This document shows, piece after piece, positions 36,371 through 49,680 of a stretch of 64,000 nt of DNA. A model generated the notes under the pieces. It had not been told where the DNA came from, searched no databases, and saw nothing but the letters and a program-made list of their open reading frames with translations. The stretch is from Peromyscus leucopus (Eukaryota > Chordata > Mammalia > Rodentia > Cricetidae). The stretch is from the NCBI RefSeq assembly GCF_004664715.2, contig NC_051068.1, forward strand, positions 53,144,953 through 53,208,952, given 5' to 3'. The first letter of the stretch is position 1. Each line of letters opens with the position of its first letter. The position numbers and the translations under genes are program-made.

Positions 36371-36919
36371 AGAGAGAGAAAGTCAGTCTAGTCAAACAAA
36401 GAAGGCACCTACTCTGTGCTGTGCTGATGTAGGATTACTATAAGAACCCAGCAGGTCTTTTTGTGTGATGATCTTTCTTTTGGCATGTCAGTCAGACGCC
36501 ACATCAACTTAGAAGTAATGTTACCCACAGTCCCGCTCCCTCAGGTGCTAGCTAAGCTCAGGGAGATGCAATCTGGTGACTTCATTTTTGAAATTGTGTC
36601 TCCAAAAAGAGTGGAAAAATTAGTGAGTTCTCACTAGTAGAGTAGGCTGAGGTCTAAATGTTCGTTAAACATTGTATGTGGAAACTTTATTGCCATGTGA
36701 AATCATTAGGAGATGAGGCTTTCAAGAGGTAATAAAATCATGAATTACATTGGATTAGGATGAAGATTAGATCCTTTTGATGGGTTTGAGGCTTGAGGAA
36801 AGGCAGGGGCCCTGGAAAATGTTCAAACTAATTTTGAAATGAGTGTCTTTGGAGAACCCAAAGGAGAAATTAAAGAAAGCTCTAGAAATGTCAAAAAAAA
36901 TCTAGAAAGTTATAATAAT

Positions 36920-39900
36920 GTCAATATAAATATATGAGATAAATAGATAAATGTAATCCACCATATGAATTAACTGAGAGAAAAAGCAACATGATCGTAT
37001 TTTAGATGCCAAAAATGCCTTTGACAAAATCCAACATTGCTTTATGATTAAAACAATTTACTGAGAGTCTATAGCTAATATCAACTTAAATGGAAAAAAA
37101 CTCCAAGCAATTCCACTAAAATTGGGAATAAGACAAGAATACTCATTATCTCCATACCTATTCAATATAGGACTTGAAGTCTTAGCTAGACCTGTAAGAC
37201 AACTGAAGGAAATCAAGAGTATTCAACTTAGAAAGGAAGAAGTCAAAGTATCATGATTTGCAGATGATATTTATAGTACATAAGTCACCCTAAAAATTCC
37301 CCTGGGAAATTTCTATAGCTAATAAACACTTTTGCAACATAACTGAAAACAAACTTAACTCACAAACATCAGTAGCCTTCTTATATACAAATGACAAATA
37401 GATGGTGAATGAAATGAGAGAAACAATATCTTTCACAATAACCTCAAAAATATAGGAAGTGAAAGACCTATATAATCCAAACTTTAAGAGATTGAAGAAA
37501 GAAATTGAAGAAGATATCAGAAGATGGTAAGATCTCTCATACTCATGGATCAGTAGAATTAATTTAGTAAAATTAATATCCTACCCAAATAATGTTCAGA
37601 TTCAATGCAATCCCCATCAAAATTCCAACACAATTCTTTACAGATCTTGTTGGGACAATTTTCAGTTTCATATGGAAACATAAAAACCCTAATACAATCC
37701 TAAATAATAAAGGAACTGCTGGAGGTATCACCATACCACGTCTCCACTAGTTCGACAGCACTCTAGTAATAAAAACAGCTTGATATTGACACAAAAACAG
37801 ACACATTGATCAATGGACTCCAATTAAAGACACAGACACAAATCTATCTATACTTCTATGGAGACCTGATTTTTTTTATAAAGAACCCAGAAATATATAC
37901 TGCAAACAAGATAGCATTTCCAAAAATCGTGCTGTGTAAACAGGATGACTGCATTAAAATGCAAATAGATCCATATTAATCTCTCTGCACAAAACTCGAC
38001 TACAAATGGATCAAAAACCTCAATGTAAAACCAGATACACTGAACTCAATAAAGAAAAAGTGGAAAATAGTCTTGAATTCATTGGTAGATGAAAAAGCTT
38101 TCTGTACAGAACACTATTAGTGTAGGTACTAAGATCAACAACTAATATATTGGACCTCATGAAAAAGAAAAGCTTCTGCATGGCAAAGGGCATCATCTCT
38201 CAGACAAATTGGCCAGCTACAGAATGGGAAAAGATTTTTACCAACTAAACATCTGATAGAGGGTTAATATCTAAAATACATAAAGAACTAGAAAAAGGAT
38301 ATCAAGAAAACAAATAACCCAATTGCAAAAGTGATATACATCTAAACAGAGAATTCTCAGAAGAACTTCACAAAGCTGAGAAGCACTTAAAGAAATGTTC
38401 TACATCATTAGCTATCAGAAAAATGCAAACCAAAGCTACTTTGAGGTGTCATCCTTCACCTGTCTGAAAGGCTAAGATCAATAGAACAAATGACAATATA
38501 TGATGGTGAGGATATGGAGTAAAAGGAATACTGATCCTTTGCTGGTAGGAGTGCAAACTTGTCCAGCCACCAAGAAAGCATGGAGGTTCCTCAGAAGGTC
38601 AGAAATCGACCTACCTCAAGATGTAACTGTATCCCTTTTGGTCATATTTCCAGAGGTCATTTCATCCTACCACATAGATACTTGCTCAACCACATTCATT
38701 GGTATTCTATTCATATTAGCCAAAAATTGCAAACAACCTGGATGCCCATAAACAGATGAATATATAACAAAATGTTGCACATTTATACATTTATTACTCA
38801 GATGTTTAAAAAGTGAAATCATTTAAAAAAAAAAGTGACATCATTAAATTCACAGGTAAATGAATGCAAGTAGAAAAACATCACCCTGAGTGATGGCAGG
38901 GTGGTGTCAGATGAACCTCTCTAGGAAAGAGAAATAGAATACATAGTTATGGATGGATGGGAGAAGGGGGCTGTAATGGGAGGATCAAGTGGGTTGGGGG
39001 AAGAAAGACAGAAATGAGGGAATGAATACAGGAGAGAGACAGCTACAATTAAGGGCCATTTGAGGGGTAGTATGAAAACCTAATACTGTAGAAGCTTCCT
39101 AATATATACACGAAAGTGTATATATCTAAATAAAATCACCAAAAAAAATGAGGAATACAGAGCCTTAGCTGGACATCTTTTGTCATCAAACATAGCTTTA
39201 AGTACCAGGAATGTTTTACATCTAACTGAAATGTTGACGAAAGGGTCCCAGTGAAACTCCCAGACTACTAAGGCTGCTGACAAGACTATAGGTTGTTCTC
39301 CACAAATTGACAGTAAAGCCTTATTACTGAAGACAACACCTACCCAACTCATTAAATACCAAGAAGTCAAGCTGGTAGCTACTTAGAGCCTTCATCCCTG
39401 TGTGCTAGCATCTTTGGTACAGCAAAGTGTTGTGGGATATTTTTACACTGTGTATAAATGTATTACTGTGATTGGTATAATAAAAATCTGAACAGCCAGT
39501 AGCTAGGCAGGAGGTGTTAACGAGACTTCAGAGAAGAGAGAGAACTCTGGGAAGAAGAAGGTGGGGTCACCAGCCAGACACAGAGGAAGCAGCATGAGCA
39601 GTACAGAGACATGAGGTAATGAACCATGCAACAGAACGTAGATGAATAGAAATGGGTTAATTTTTTATGAGTTAGTTTAGAACAAGCCTAAGCTAATACC
39701 AAACTCTCTAACTAATGTCTCTGTGTCATTATTTAGGAGCTGGCTGGCAGGACAGAGAAAGACTCATTCCAGGAAGGTGTTCTATAGACCATCAAAGGAT
39801 AAATCTAAACACTCACCGAGCTACAAACACTTTGGTCTACAATGGTGTCCAGCCTGCAAGATATGCCAGTGCTGTGGTAGCACAAAACTTGTGGGATTAA

Positions 39901-40985
39901 CCAATCAGTATGTGATTTGACTTAAATCACACTCTACAAAATGGAACCTATATCCATCTATTCCTTGGGAGACAAGAACCAGAGTCTAGGTAGCCCGTGG
40001 ATCTAGGATAAAACCATATACTGCTGTTATGCTAATAAATGTAGCAATAAATGACTCCTAATGACATTCTGCTATACTCATAGATCAGTGTCTTGCTCAG
40101 CCATAATCAAAGAACTTACCTACCTCTACAGGTGGGAACTAATACAGAGATCCATAGGCAGACAAAATGAAGAGAGTGAGAGGCAAGAGAACACTCAGCC
40201 CTAAATGGTATGCTTCCCTCAAATCCCTCCCCTGAGTTTGAGAACCCTGCGGAAAAGGAGGCAGAAAGATTGAGAGAGCCAGAGGGAATGGAGGACACCA
40301 AGGAGGCAAGGACCTCTAAATCAACAGGATGGATGAATATGTGAACTCACAGAGATTGTGGCAGCATGCATAGAATCAGCACCAGATGAGGTCTTAGAGC
40401 TAAAAGAAGTGGACACATGCCTCTACCCCTAACATAGAAGCTATTTCCAATTGACAACAACTCACAAGTGAAATTGTAGTTTTCTCTAAGGGAGTCTCAC
40501 TGAGGAAAAAACTACTCTTAAGAGTTGGCTGCATTCCCAGCAGTAGATGGCCAATAGAAAAGAAAGTCAAAGGCATCTTTGGAGGTTCCTTGTCTTATAT
40601 TGTCATGTGAAGGCTTTTCCCCCCATCTCTTTAAATCCTACAGATCCTTTGGGTATATATTATGGCTCCCAGCTTAGTCTTTTTGTGGGATTCCTAAGTA
40701 TACAAATGAGTCAGTCTCTGTGTCTCTCTCTGTTTCTTGTGCCTCTTCTGGGACTCTTGCCCTTCTGTAAGTTTTGTCCTATTCTGATGCATATTTTCTT
40801 ATTACATTTTACTATATTATTATTATATTTTTGTTAGAAGACTTTTTTCTAATGAGAGACAGAAAGGAGTGGATCCAGATAGAAGGAGAGGTGGGGATGA
40901 ACTAGAAGGAACTGAGGGAGTAGAAATCATAATCATGATATATTATGTAAGAAAAATGTATTTCCAGTAAAAGAAAAACAAAAAA
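36920..40985 (+). repeat. L1 (Lx-like): ORF2 3' half and long 3' UTR, interrupted by an LTR
   Basis: Reverse-transcriptase-region words appear at 37010-37330 (GATGCCAAAAATGCCTTTGA, then TGATTTGCAGATGATATTTA, which encodes the FADD-type catalytic segment). The ORF2 tail runs to about 38760 (TTGCTGGTAGGAGTGCAAAC), followed by a long 3' UTR to the A-rich end near 40985. Many stops and frameshifts interrupt the frame, so it is a 5'-truncated dead copy. The LTR at 39428-39771 sits inside it. The same 3' UTR recurs at 61100-62105. Confidence 0.85.
39428..39771 (+). mobile_element. Apparent solo LTR nested in the L1 3' UTR
   Basis: It starts TGTTGTGGGATATTTTTACA and ends GACAGAGAAAGACTCATTCCA. Internal words TGATTGGTATAATAAAAAT, AGGCAGGAGGTGTTAACGAG and TTAGGAGCTGGCTGGCAGGA are typical of the cricetid ERVK-like LTR. 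Flanking 6-mers GCAAAG (39422-39427) and GGAAGG (39772-39777) agree at four of six bases. Confidence 0.7.
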
Positions 40986-42442
40986 AGACATAACATAACT
41001 AAAAAAAAAAAGTTAAGATGGAAAACACATTTTTACAATTAACATCAAATGTAGCACTTCATGCATGCACCAGTCAGAACCAGTTGCTGCTGCTTGTTGA
41101 CTCCAGAGAGTAGGTACCAGAGAGAAGCACACTTGTTGGTGGCATAATCCCCCGTAACTTTCCCTGGGTTTGAAAAGTCAGTGAAAGGATCAGGCAGTTT
41201 TTCACCAGAGGTCTTGAATGGAGTATAAGGAAAATAAAGCATGGAATTTGAGGGCATAATTTGATTATAACAGTGGGTTGTGATCACCAGAACACCTCTC
41301 CCCTTAAAATACCATTTTAAAAGCTTTTATGGCATCATGCCAAGAATTGCAAAAGATTTAATGCATCACTTTCAATGGCAGTCAAAGGTGCATTTGAGTT
41401 TTGTAAAGTGTGCTTTTCCAGGAAGAGGACAAAAGAGACATATACTTCAGATTCTGTTAATTATTAGAGCCCTAAAGTGCTCCTATTAACAATCACCTTC
41501 ACCATTATCAGTTATCTAGTACAATGGAAGACAATTATTTAGCAAAAGACGAATCACAAATGCTTTTAGTTAGGGAAAAAAAGGTTAATTTTAAATACCC
41601 GTGCTTTTTAATTTCTTGATCTGTTAGGAAGTTGAACAGTGGGGACAAGTAAAGAGGGTTGAAAAGCCAAGGCGAGGAGGAAACATAGCAATTGCTTGTG
41701 TAAGAGATCAACTGTATATGCATACCTCAGGCAAGCATGCCCACACTGTCTACCTCCAAAAGCAGCTAATGGAAGCTTCGTCCACTGGTGTGGGAAGACC
41801 ACCTCCAGCACATGTAGTTGTCAACTGTGACCCCTGCTGTTAAACATTGCAGAAACTGTTCCTCAAATAAGTTCCTTTTTGCATTTATTCTTACCATCTT
41901 TTAGAAAACATGTGTTCCTTTCATACTTAAAGACCATCAGAAATGCTACAAATGTGAAAGAAAAGGGTCTAGCCTCTAGCATCTCTATAGATCTTTAAAA
42001 CCTTTAACCAAATTGACTCCTATCATTGTAGAAATGTGATGAGAGGTTTTGTAACTCAAACATTTCTTGACAAGTTTACCAAGAAGTGGACATGCATGCC
42101 AGCTGTTTATCATCCACCTCTTCATTATTATTATTGCATCATAAAGTTCTTAACAATATTGGATTTAATGTACAGTTCTCCATACAAATCACAATTTCTG
42201 CCACTTATCTCATTAATTCATCTGATTTCCCCCTCTGAAGCAAAGTGTTAATCAGTGTTGGAATTGGTGAATTAGTTTATATTTGACACTACTCCTTAAT
42301 CTAAGTAGCTCCTGCAGATTATTTTCCTATTGTTTACAGCTGTGGCACCAAATTTATTGCTGTGCAGGTCCTATGTTTTAAAATCTGAAGAACCTAAAAT
42401 TTAAGAAGAGGAAAATAGGGGTATCTTGGGCATAAGAAGGTG

Positions 42443-42444
<2 letters not shown>
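40986..42444. other. Unique sequence, no gene seen
   Basis: I see no exon, RNA gene or named repeat that I can support. Confidence 0.45.
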
Positions 42445-42532
<88 letters not shown>

Positions 42533-42560
42533 AAGACAGACAGAGACAGAGACAGAGAGA
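42445..42560. repeat. (TG)n(AG)n(GACA)n compound microsatellite
   Basis: TG units to about 42490, then AG, then GACA/GACAGA units. This is the third compound TG/AG tract in the window. Its frames are artefacts. Confidence 0.97.
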
Positions 42561-43509
42561 ACGCTCAAAAGTAGAGATAATGTCCCTTGTTCGGAACCTT
42601 CAATAGATCAGATGATGAATCTGCCTGTTACACTGATTCTAATGTTAATCTGGAAACATCCCATAGATATCTAGAAATGATTTATCAGCTGACATCTCTT
42701 AACCAAGGTTATATCTCAAAATTTCAGTTTCTTAAATCAATTGAAATGCTAGAAAATTAGAAGAAAGTTGAGAATGTAACCATGCTGCACTCAAAATTAA
42801 CTGTCAGTTTGCTTAGTATTCCTACTGGAGTAACAGATCCAAGGGGCCTCTTACTCTTCATCTCCTAGGAGAAGCTTCATCATTCCATAAATAGACGTGA
42901 GCTGACCAAGCTACACTTGTCCTGCAAGTATGCCTGGTCATGTGTTGGCTCCAATAGCATACTCAGCTGAAGTGGCAACCCAGCTACACACACAGCGATT
43001 TTGAATCTGAACTATCATCACTTGGAACAAATAAAAAATAAACTTGTTTTCTTTCATTCCCTTAGGTTTTAAGTATGTTGGGTGTCTTATCAGTAAAGAA
43101 TTCAATCTTGTGACTCATGAAGGATCTGACAAATTGGCGCTTTTAGATGACTAAAATTTTAATAAGTCCTTGATTTGAAAAACTTCATCTGAAAAAATCT
43201 CTGAAACAAATTCTTTATAGGTGAATAAAAATCTAAATTATGTTTCTGGACTTAGCTGAATCATCTTCTCATATGATACACCTTAGTAAGATTAAAGGCC
43301 CAAAGAGAAGAAAGCATATAAACTTGTTGCCTCTTTTTCTTTTACAGGAGGTAAAACCTGACTCAGGTTACAGCATAAACTAGTCTAAAGCAAATACAGC
43401 AAAAGAAATGAGGTATATCAGCTGCCTCACTGGCTTGAGTGAATGAACTGTCATAATCTTTCTTTTAATTTCAGTTTTTTCATAAAAAAAATGGCTGAAG
43501 TATAGTAAT
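42561..43509. other. Unique sequence, no gene seen
   Basis: No supported feature. Confidence 0.4.
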
Positions 43510-43990
43510 TATACATAATAATGGATTTTTAATAAAATTTTTTGCACATTATATAATATGTTTTGATCATATTCACTTCCATTACCTTCTTGTCCCCCTC
43601 CTACGCCTGATCTTTCTCTTCCCCAAAAGTTCTCTTTCTATTTTCATGTCCTTTTGTGTGTGTGTGACCCAATAAGCTTAATCAGGGTTGTTTACGTGAG
43701 CATGGGTGGGATGTTATTACAAAAACATGAACACCTTACTAATAGCTACACTGTGCATAGCAATGGGATTCCTCCTCGTATTTTCATGCATATAGGCCTC
43801 TTCACTTAACAAATCTCAAGTTCCATTTTCCAGAAATGCCGCAACTTCACTTTTCTTTATGACAATAAAACTCCATTGTATATATATGGCACTTTCATTA
43901 TTCACATGTATTGGTGACTCCATTTCCTATCTATTGTGAACAGAGCAGCTTTTATCTCTTATAGATGCTCTTCTAGTGAAAAGTCAGTTC
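43510..43990 (-). repeat. Old L1 fragment, antisense
   Basis: CAATAAAACTCCATTGTATA followed by a TTATTCACATGTATTGGTGA word, and upstream CTTCTTGTCCCCCTCCTACG, are reverse-complement L1 3'-region words similar to those at 22380-22860. Confidence 0.6.
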
Positions 43991-44429
43991 AGCTCTTCCA
44001 GGTACATAATAAATTTTCAAGCTCATGACTTTGACTTGCAAGAAAAGTGACCTATCATGGCCTCTCTGGACTTGTATATTAGTCCCTGTTTGTGTTTTGT
44101 CTTTATAGTGAAGAGATAACTAACAAATAGCACTTTCTGAGATCCAGGCACACTTGAAAAACATTTTCTATAATATCCATAACAACTTATCATGCACATA
44201 CACATATATTATGTATAGACACTGAGCTGAAAGTAGTTAAAAAATAACTTCACTCATTTATTTAAGTCAGAATCTATAAATTGAAATTTTAAAAGGATTT
44301 ATGACAAATATGCCATGATGCCCCTGTGTTAGTAACAATTAATGCAATCCCATATGATGCTATAACAACTATAGTTAAAAATGAGGTAAGAGATTTTGTG
44401 GTTCATTTAGTTGTTTAATTGTAGATGTA

Positions 44430-44948
44430 TGTAGCAAGCTTTCTTTTTGGCTACCGATCAGCTCCCAAATCAAGACACAGAGACTTGATTTGGGAGCTGA
44501 TCGGTAGCCAAAAAGAAATTTTTGCATGCTCAGCCTTATCTTATGCTTGTCCCATTAGCTCTTAAAACTTGATTTAATTTGTTTCTTTCCATCTACATTT
44601 TGCCTCAGGGCTTTTTATCTTTCTTTCCTTATGTATGTCCTACTTTCACTGTTTTCTCCTTGTCTGACTAGCTGGAGCTGCCTGGCAGGCTGCATCTGGG
44701 CATCTGCCTTTCTTTCTCCCTCATTCTCTCCTCTCTACTCAGAGCCTAGATCCTTCTACTACTTATTCTCTCTGTCTGCCAGCCTTGCCTATCCTTCTAC
44801 TGCTTAACTATTGGCTGTTCAGCTTTTTACTAGAACTATCAGGTGCCTTAGGAAGGCAAAGCAACACATCTTTACATATATAATTAAACAAATGTAGCAT
44901 AAACAAATGCAACACACCTCTACATAGTTAAAGTAGTATTCCACAACA
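44430..44948 (-). mobile_element. Apparent solo LTR, antisense, carrying a perfect inverted repeat
   Basis: It starts TGTAGCAAGC and ends GTATTCCACAACA. Flanking 6-mers GATGTA (44424-44429) and GAAGCA (44949-44954) agree at four of six bases. Internal words CAACACACCTCTACATAGTT and AACAAATGTAGCATAAACAA match the other antisense LTRs here. The left end contains a 35-bp inverted repeat not present in the sister LTRs. Confidence 0.8.
44440..44518. repeat. Perfect 35-bp inverted repeat with 9-bp spacer
   Basis: The left arm 44440-44474 begins TTTCTTTTTGGCTACCGATC. The right arm 44484-44518 is its exact reverse complement, ending GATCGGTAGCCAAAAAGAAA. The spacer is ACACAGAGA. All 35 positions pair, and pairing stops at both outer edges. 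Confidence 0.97.
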
Positions 44949-45369
44949 GAAGCACTTTGGAATAGGATAGGAGATCTATTGGTTTCAGTGCTATTAGTAT
45001 TCTTTCAGGCAGATATGACCCACAACTATGATGGCATGATTGCCACCTAGCCTTTGTGAGTTTGGTAGCAGCACATTTTTTTAGGGTGTCTTCCCATTCT
45101 ATGTCCCTACTACTCTCAGAACCATCTCTGAAAATGTTCTCTGAATAGTAATTCTACTGTGTACATGTGACCATGCCATCTCTTCCCATCACTCATCCCT
45201 AAGCAATTGGATTATGACCAAGTCTAAACCACATGATTCCTGGCCCAAGTACTTTTGACCTTACAATCCATTCTCTTTTCTTGATATAATAGATATGCAC
45301 TCTACAACTGCTATATTTCTTATGTGACCTAATATCTTTTATTACAGTTTGCTAGTATATAAACATGTG

Positions 45370-45882
45370 TGTGGTGGTATTGTGTTCCCCAAAATATTGT
45401 TCACCCTAATAAACTTATCTGGGGTCAGAGACAGAACAGCCACCACTAGATACAAAGGCTAGAAAATGGTGGCACTCACGCCTTTAATCCTAGCATTCCA
45501 GAGACAGAAATCCATGTGTTCAAGGATACAGCCAAGCATGGTGACTCACACCTTTAATCCCAGAAAGCAAGCCTTTAATCTCAGGGAGTGGTGGTAGAAA
45601 GAGAAAGGTATATAAGGTGTGAGGAGCAGAAACTAGAAGCATTTGGCCTGGTTAAGCATTTGGCTGGTTAAGCTTTTAGGTTTTGAGCAGCACAGTCCAG
45701 CTGAGAGCCATTTGGATATGAGGACACAGAGGCTTCCAGTCTGAGGAAACAAGATCAGCTGAGAAGTTTGGCCAGGTGAGGTTAGCTGTGGCTTGTTCTG
45801 TCTCTCTGACCTTCCAGTGTTCACCCCAATAACTGGCCACAGGGTTGTTTTATTAATAAGACTCTTTAAGATTCCTGCTACA
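45370..45882. mobile_element. Apparent solo LTR with perfect 6-bp target duplication and embedded B1-like segments
   Basis: It begins TGTGGTGGTATTGTGTTCCC and ends AGATTCCTGCTACA. It is flanked by CATGTG at 45364-45369 and 45883-45888. Two internal segments (CACGCCTTTAATCCTAGCAT and CACACCTTTAATCCCAGAAA) look like B1 boxes. The same family is at 25248 and, in the opposite orientation, at 52676. No protein-coding viral sequence. Confidence 0.85.
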
Positions 45883-46073
45883 CATGTGTTTGATTTTTAT
45901 TGTTTGTTTTTAATAATTACTTCTAACTGCTCCTTTCTGGATATCTTTCTGTGGGATAGTGACCCCTTAAATGCATGCATTTTTATTCTGATTTATTAAC
46001 TTCTATTCCCAATTTATTATTCCAGTGCTCTCATTTTTACATTTAGAGTCGGTATCAAAAGTAAGCTTGCTTC

Positions 46074-46117
46074 GTGGCACTCACGCCTTTAATCCTAGCA
46101 TTCCAGAGACAGAAATC
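46074..46117 (+). repeat. 44-bp exact copy of an LTR segment
   Basis: These 44 bases (from GTGGCACTCACGCCTTTAAT to GAGACAGAAATC) are identical to 45469-45512 in the LTR upstream. The sequence on either side is unrelated to the LTR. Confidence 0.95.
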
Positions 46118-46154
46118 TGGAATTTTGAACTGAACATGTGCATCATGATAATGT

Positions 46155-46365
46155 GAAATGGGCTGAAGAGATGGCTCAGTTGGTATAGTGTTTACTGTAC
46201 AGGCATAAGGACCTCAGTGTGAATTGCTAGTAACCACTGAAAAAGCTGTTCATGGTGGCTTGCTTGCCATCCATGAGGTGGAGAAGCATAGATAGGAGGA
46301 TTCCTGAAGTTCAGTGGCCAACCAGCCTAGCCAAATGGCAGAGCTCTGAGTGCAGGGAGAGACAT
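46155..46365 (+). repeat. B3/B4-type SINE
   Basis: GGGCTGAAGAGATGGCTCAG, GTTTACTGTACAGGCATAAG and AAGTTCAGTGGCCAACCAGC indicate a tRNA-derived rodent SINE with an atypical right part. Confidence 0.7.
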
Positions 46366-46369
46366 TTTT

Positions 46370-46720
46370 GGTGGTTTGAATGAAAATAGCCCCTATGAAA
46401 ATAGGGAGTGGCATTATTTGAAGGGATTAGAACATGTGGCCTTGCTGGAATAGGTATGTCACTGGGGGTGGGCTTAGACATTTCAGAAGCTCAAGCCAGG
46501 CCCAGTGGTTCACTCATTCTTCCTGCTCCCTTTGGATCCAGATGTAAAACTCTCAGCTTCCTCTCCAGCACCATGTCTGCCTGCATGCCACCCTGCATCC
46601 TACCATGATGATAATGAACTAAACCTCTGAATGAAAGCAAGCCCCAATTAAATGGTTTCTTTTTTAAGAGCTGTCCTGGTAATAGCACCTTTTCACAGCA
46701 ATAAAATCCTAAGATAACCC
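46370..46720 (+). repeat. Rodent dispersed repeat, family uncertain
   Basis: GGTGGTTTGAATGAAAATAG, CACTGGGGGTGGGCTTAGAC, CTCCAGCACCATGTCTGCCT and AAACCTCTGAATGAAAGCAA are words of a very common rodent repeat ending in CAGCAATAAAATCCTAAGA. Confidence 0.6.
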
Positions 46721-48849
46721 TGTATAAAAAAATAAAGGTAAATAGTTATGGAGGATGATACACAACATCATTTTCTGGTCTCTACACTCGTGTATATAGA
46801 CATGCACATGCATTTACACATACTTATGAACAGTTACATAGACCATACACATATAAAATATATCTGGTCTTATAAAATGACCAAGTGGAAATACTCTATT
46901 CAGACTCCAATATTCCTTGAAGAATCAATAGTAGCATGATGGCCTGAAACACTCTACGTATTCTGTGGCTTTAAACTTAAGAACTTTTAATTGGTCAAAG
47001 CTGTAAATACCATCAAAGGGTTTACACCCTTTGGAAGTCAGTTTTCAGGTGCTACCTTGGAAGCAATTTATGTTGTTCAGGAGTAGAGGACAGATTTTAA
47101 GGTCACTTTGAAAAGATTGTCTAACCCTAGTACAATGCTTTGTACTTTGACTGTGGATATGACATAGTTTTCTTTACAAATAAATGACTTGACCCAAAAC
47201 AAAAGATCCCTTAAATCTGGATAAACAATCAGAGGCAAAGAAGTCAGAGATTTGAGGCAGGGCCACTGTCTTTTTCAGAGATGGAAAGACATTGTGGGCA
47301 GCTTCTAGGAGCTTAGGGTGATCTCAAGATGAGAACTAGTAAGAGAACTCAAGCAACAAGGCCCTGCCAATAACTGAATGTGCTAGAAAATAGGGTATAC
47401 TAGAGTGCAGCCTTGCTGACACCTTGATTTCAGCACTGGGAGAGCCTGAGAACAAAGCCCGAATGTACGGTTAACAGAATGGTGAGTTATTACATGAGTG
47501 CCATTTAATCTGGAAACTTTGCAGTGTCCATTTTTTTTTAATGAAGAAAAATAAAACTAAGAGAATATCATGTTTCTAGTTTATAAAAGCAAAATTTCTA
47601 AAGAAAATTGAAATATTCCACAATAAATTCATACTAGGAATAATTTATCTATTAATATGCTAGTGAGGTTACCTTGACACAGCCAGATGTAGATAGTTAA
47701 ATCTTTGCCTTTTATTTGAAATATGATTTATTTTGATGATGACATTTCCCAATGAAAGATAACATCCCTGGTCTTTGAAAGTACTTATCAAAAACCCACC
47801 TTTCAAGTTTTGACGACGAGTAGAAGTTAATATATCCAGCAAGGAACTCTCTTACAACTGTCCACTAAATGCGGCATTTAAAACTTTATGTATTAATTGT
47901 AAAACTGAAGTACTTCTGCCAAAAGAGCCCAAGCAGAACTCACATGATAGACAAATGAGGCTACTTAGAATACAGTCCCCATATCAGATTAATAATTATG
48001 TCAACTCATTCCAGCTCTGGTTGACACTCAGCAGTACTAGACCCTATACCCTGACACTGACAGATTCTACATGTGCACTTGTGCTGATGTGAAGCAGAGT
48101 GGCACGTATTCCCTGACAGCATTCATCTTGAGCCTATGAGACAGGAGCTGCTAACCCTCATGATCCTGGTGAGGCTCCCTTTACCTCTATAACTGTGGCT
48201 TACATTCCATCGTATTACCAATGATGCCATGAATTATTCCTCTTTATTATCAAATGGGGGGCCTCATTTACACCATGATCTTTATTTTGAAATCCAATTT
48301 AAAATATTTTAAAATACATCAATGTTTTGAAATCTCAGGAATTAATAGTAATGCATATCACCACAAATCAAACACAAGTAGAAATTATTCAAAACTTACC
48401 TGGGTAGGAAGCAGTGGAACAACAGAGGAAGACAGCAAGTGAGGGAGAAAGAAACAAACCACCTTGGAAATAACCAGGAAACAAAGAACAAAATGTCTGT
48501 TGTAAGTACTATGTGAATGAATTAAGTTCTCCAATAAAAACCCAGAGTTTGAATTGAAAAAATTGGGATCGATCTACATTCTTGTAACTGGAACTTACTC
48601 TATTTTCATGACATACATAGAAAGTGAAGACATAAAAAATACTTCATACAAATGGAAACTAACACAACAGGAGCATCTGAATTTATAGCAGAAAACACAC
48701 AGTTTAAGTTTTGAAAAAGCAGAGTGAAGAACATAATATAATGGTAAAATGGTCAAATCATCAGAGGCTTTATCTGTAGGGATATACATATCTACCTAGC
48801 TATGTGTAATATAGCCCACAAGTGTACTAAAAGATAAAATAAAACAACT
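46721..48849. other. Unique sequence, no gene seen
   Basis: No exon, RNA gene or named repeat could be supported in these 2.1 kb. Confidence 0.4.
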
Positions 48850-49479
48850 GATAAGGGGCCTCAAACTGGAGACATTAGAATACGATAAAAGTTAAGTATT
48901 TTGATGTCCAATTTCCAGTGAAGAACAGATCATCCAAACAGAATTAGTAGGGAAAATTTGGGCTGAAAAAAATGCTTTAAACCAATGGATCTATCAAAAA
49001 TATAGAGACTATCCTGCTGAACAATAGCATAATATGTTTTTTTCAATGAAAAATCTGTTAAAGGGGCATCCTAATTTAAGAAGGAAAATTATCCTTGTTT
49101 GTTGATGATGAAATTATATTTTTAAGCCCTTCCCTAAAGGCTCCTAAGTTTCTATTAAAAGCAGTAACTGAATTAAGTAAAGTATCAGGATACAAAAATC
49201 AATATAAAAAACATATTTTTATACCAACAAGTTATCCATAGAACAGATCAAGAGAATAGTCTAATTTATAGTAGCTACAAGAAGTAAAGTACTTAGACAT
49301 AAAGAAGGTGAAATGTCTGTATGGTTTACACCAAGTAGATAGAAATGGGAAATGCATATGAAATAAAGTAAGTAAAACACAGAAAGACAAACACTGAATA
49401 CTCTTTGTCATTTGTGGAAGCCAAAAAAAGAAAAAAAGAAAGATAAAAAGAAAAAACAAACATAAAAATATTATTCTTG

Positions 49480-49680
49480 TGGCCCATGCTGGCCTCAGTC
49501 TCTATAAAGCATGTGATCACATGAGAACTGCTGGTCTTTCTGTCTCCTTCCAAGTGCTGAGATTTTAGACAAGAGCCACCCCACCAAGTGATGTTTATGG
49601 AGTGCTGGGGATCAAACCCAGGTCCTCACACATAGAAGGCAAGAACTCTACTAACTGAGCTACATCTCCAACCCACAAAA
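49480..49680 (-). repeat. Rodent B4/B1-like SINE, antisense
   Basis: GGAGTGCTGGGGATCAAACC, CAGGTCCTCACACATAGAAG and CTAACTGAGCTACATCTCCA are the reversed promoter half of a tRNA-type SINE. The left part (CAAGTGCTGAGATTTTAGAC) is B1-like. Confidence 0.7.

Noticed and set aside
36920..39100. Possible active L1
   Set aside because: ORF2 is broken by many stops and frameshifts and the 5' half is missing; an LTR also interrupts the 3' UTR.
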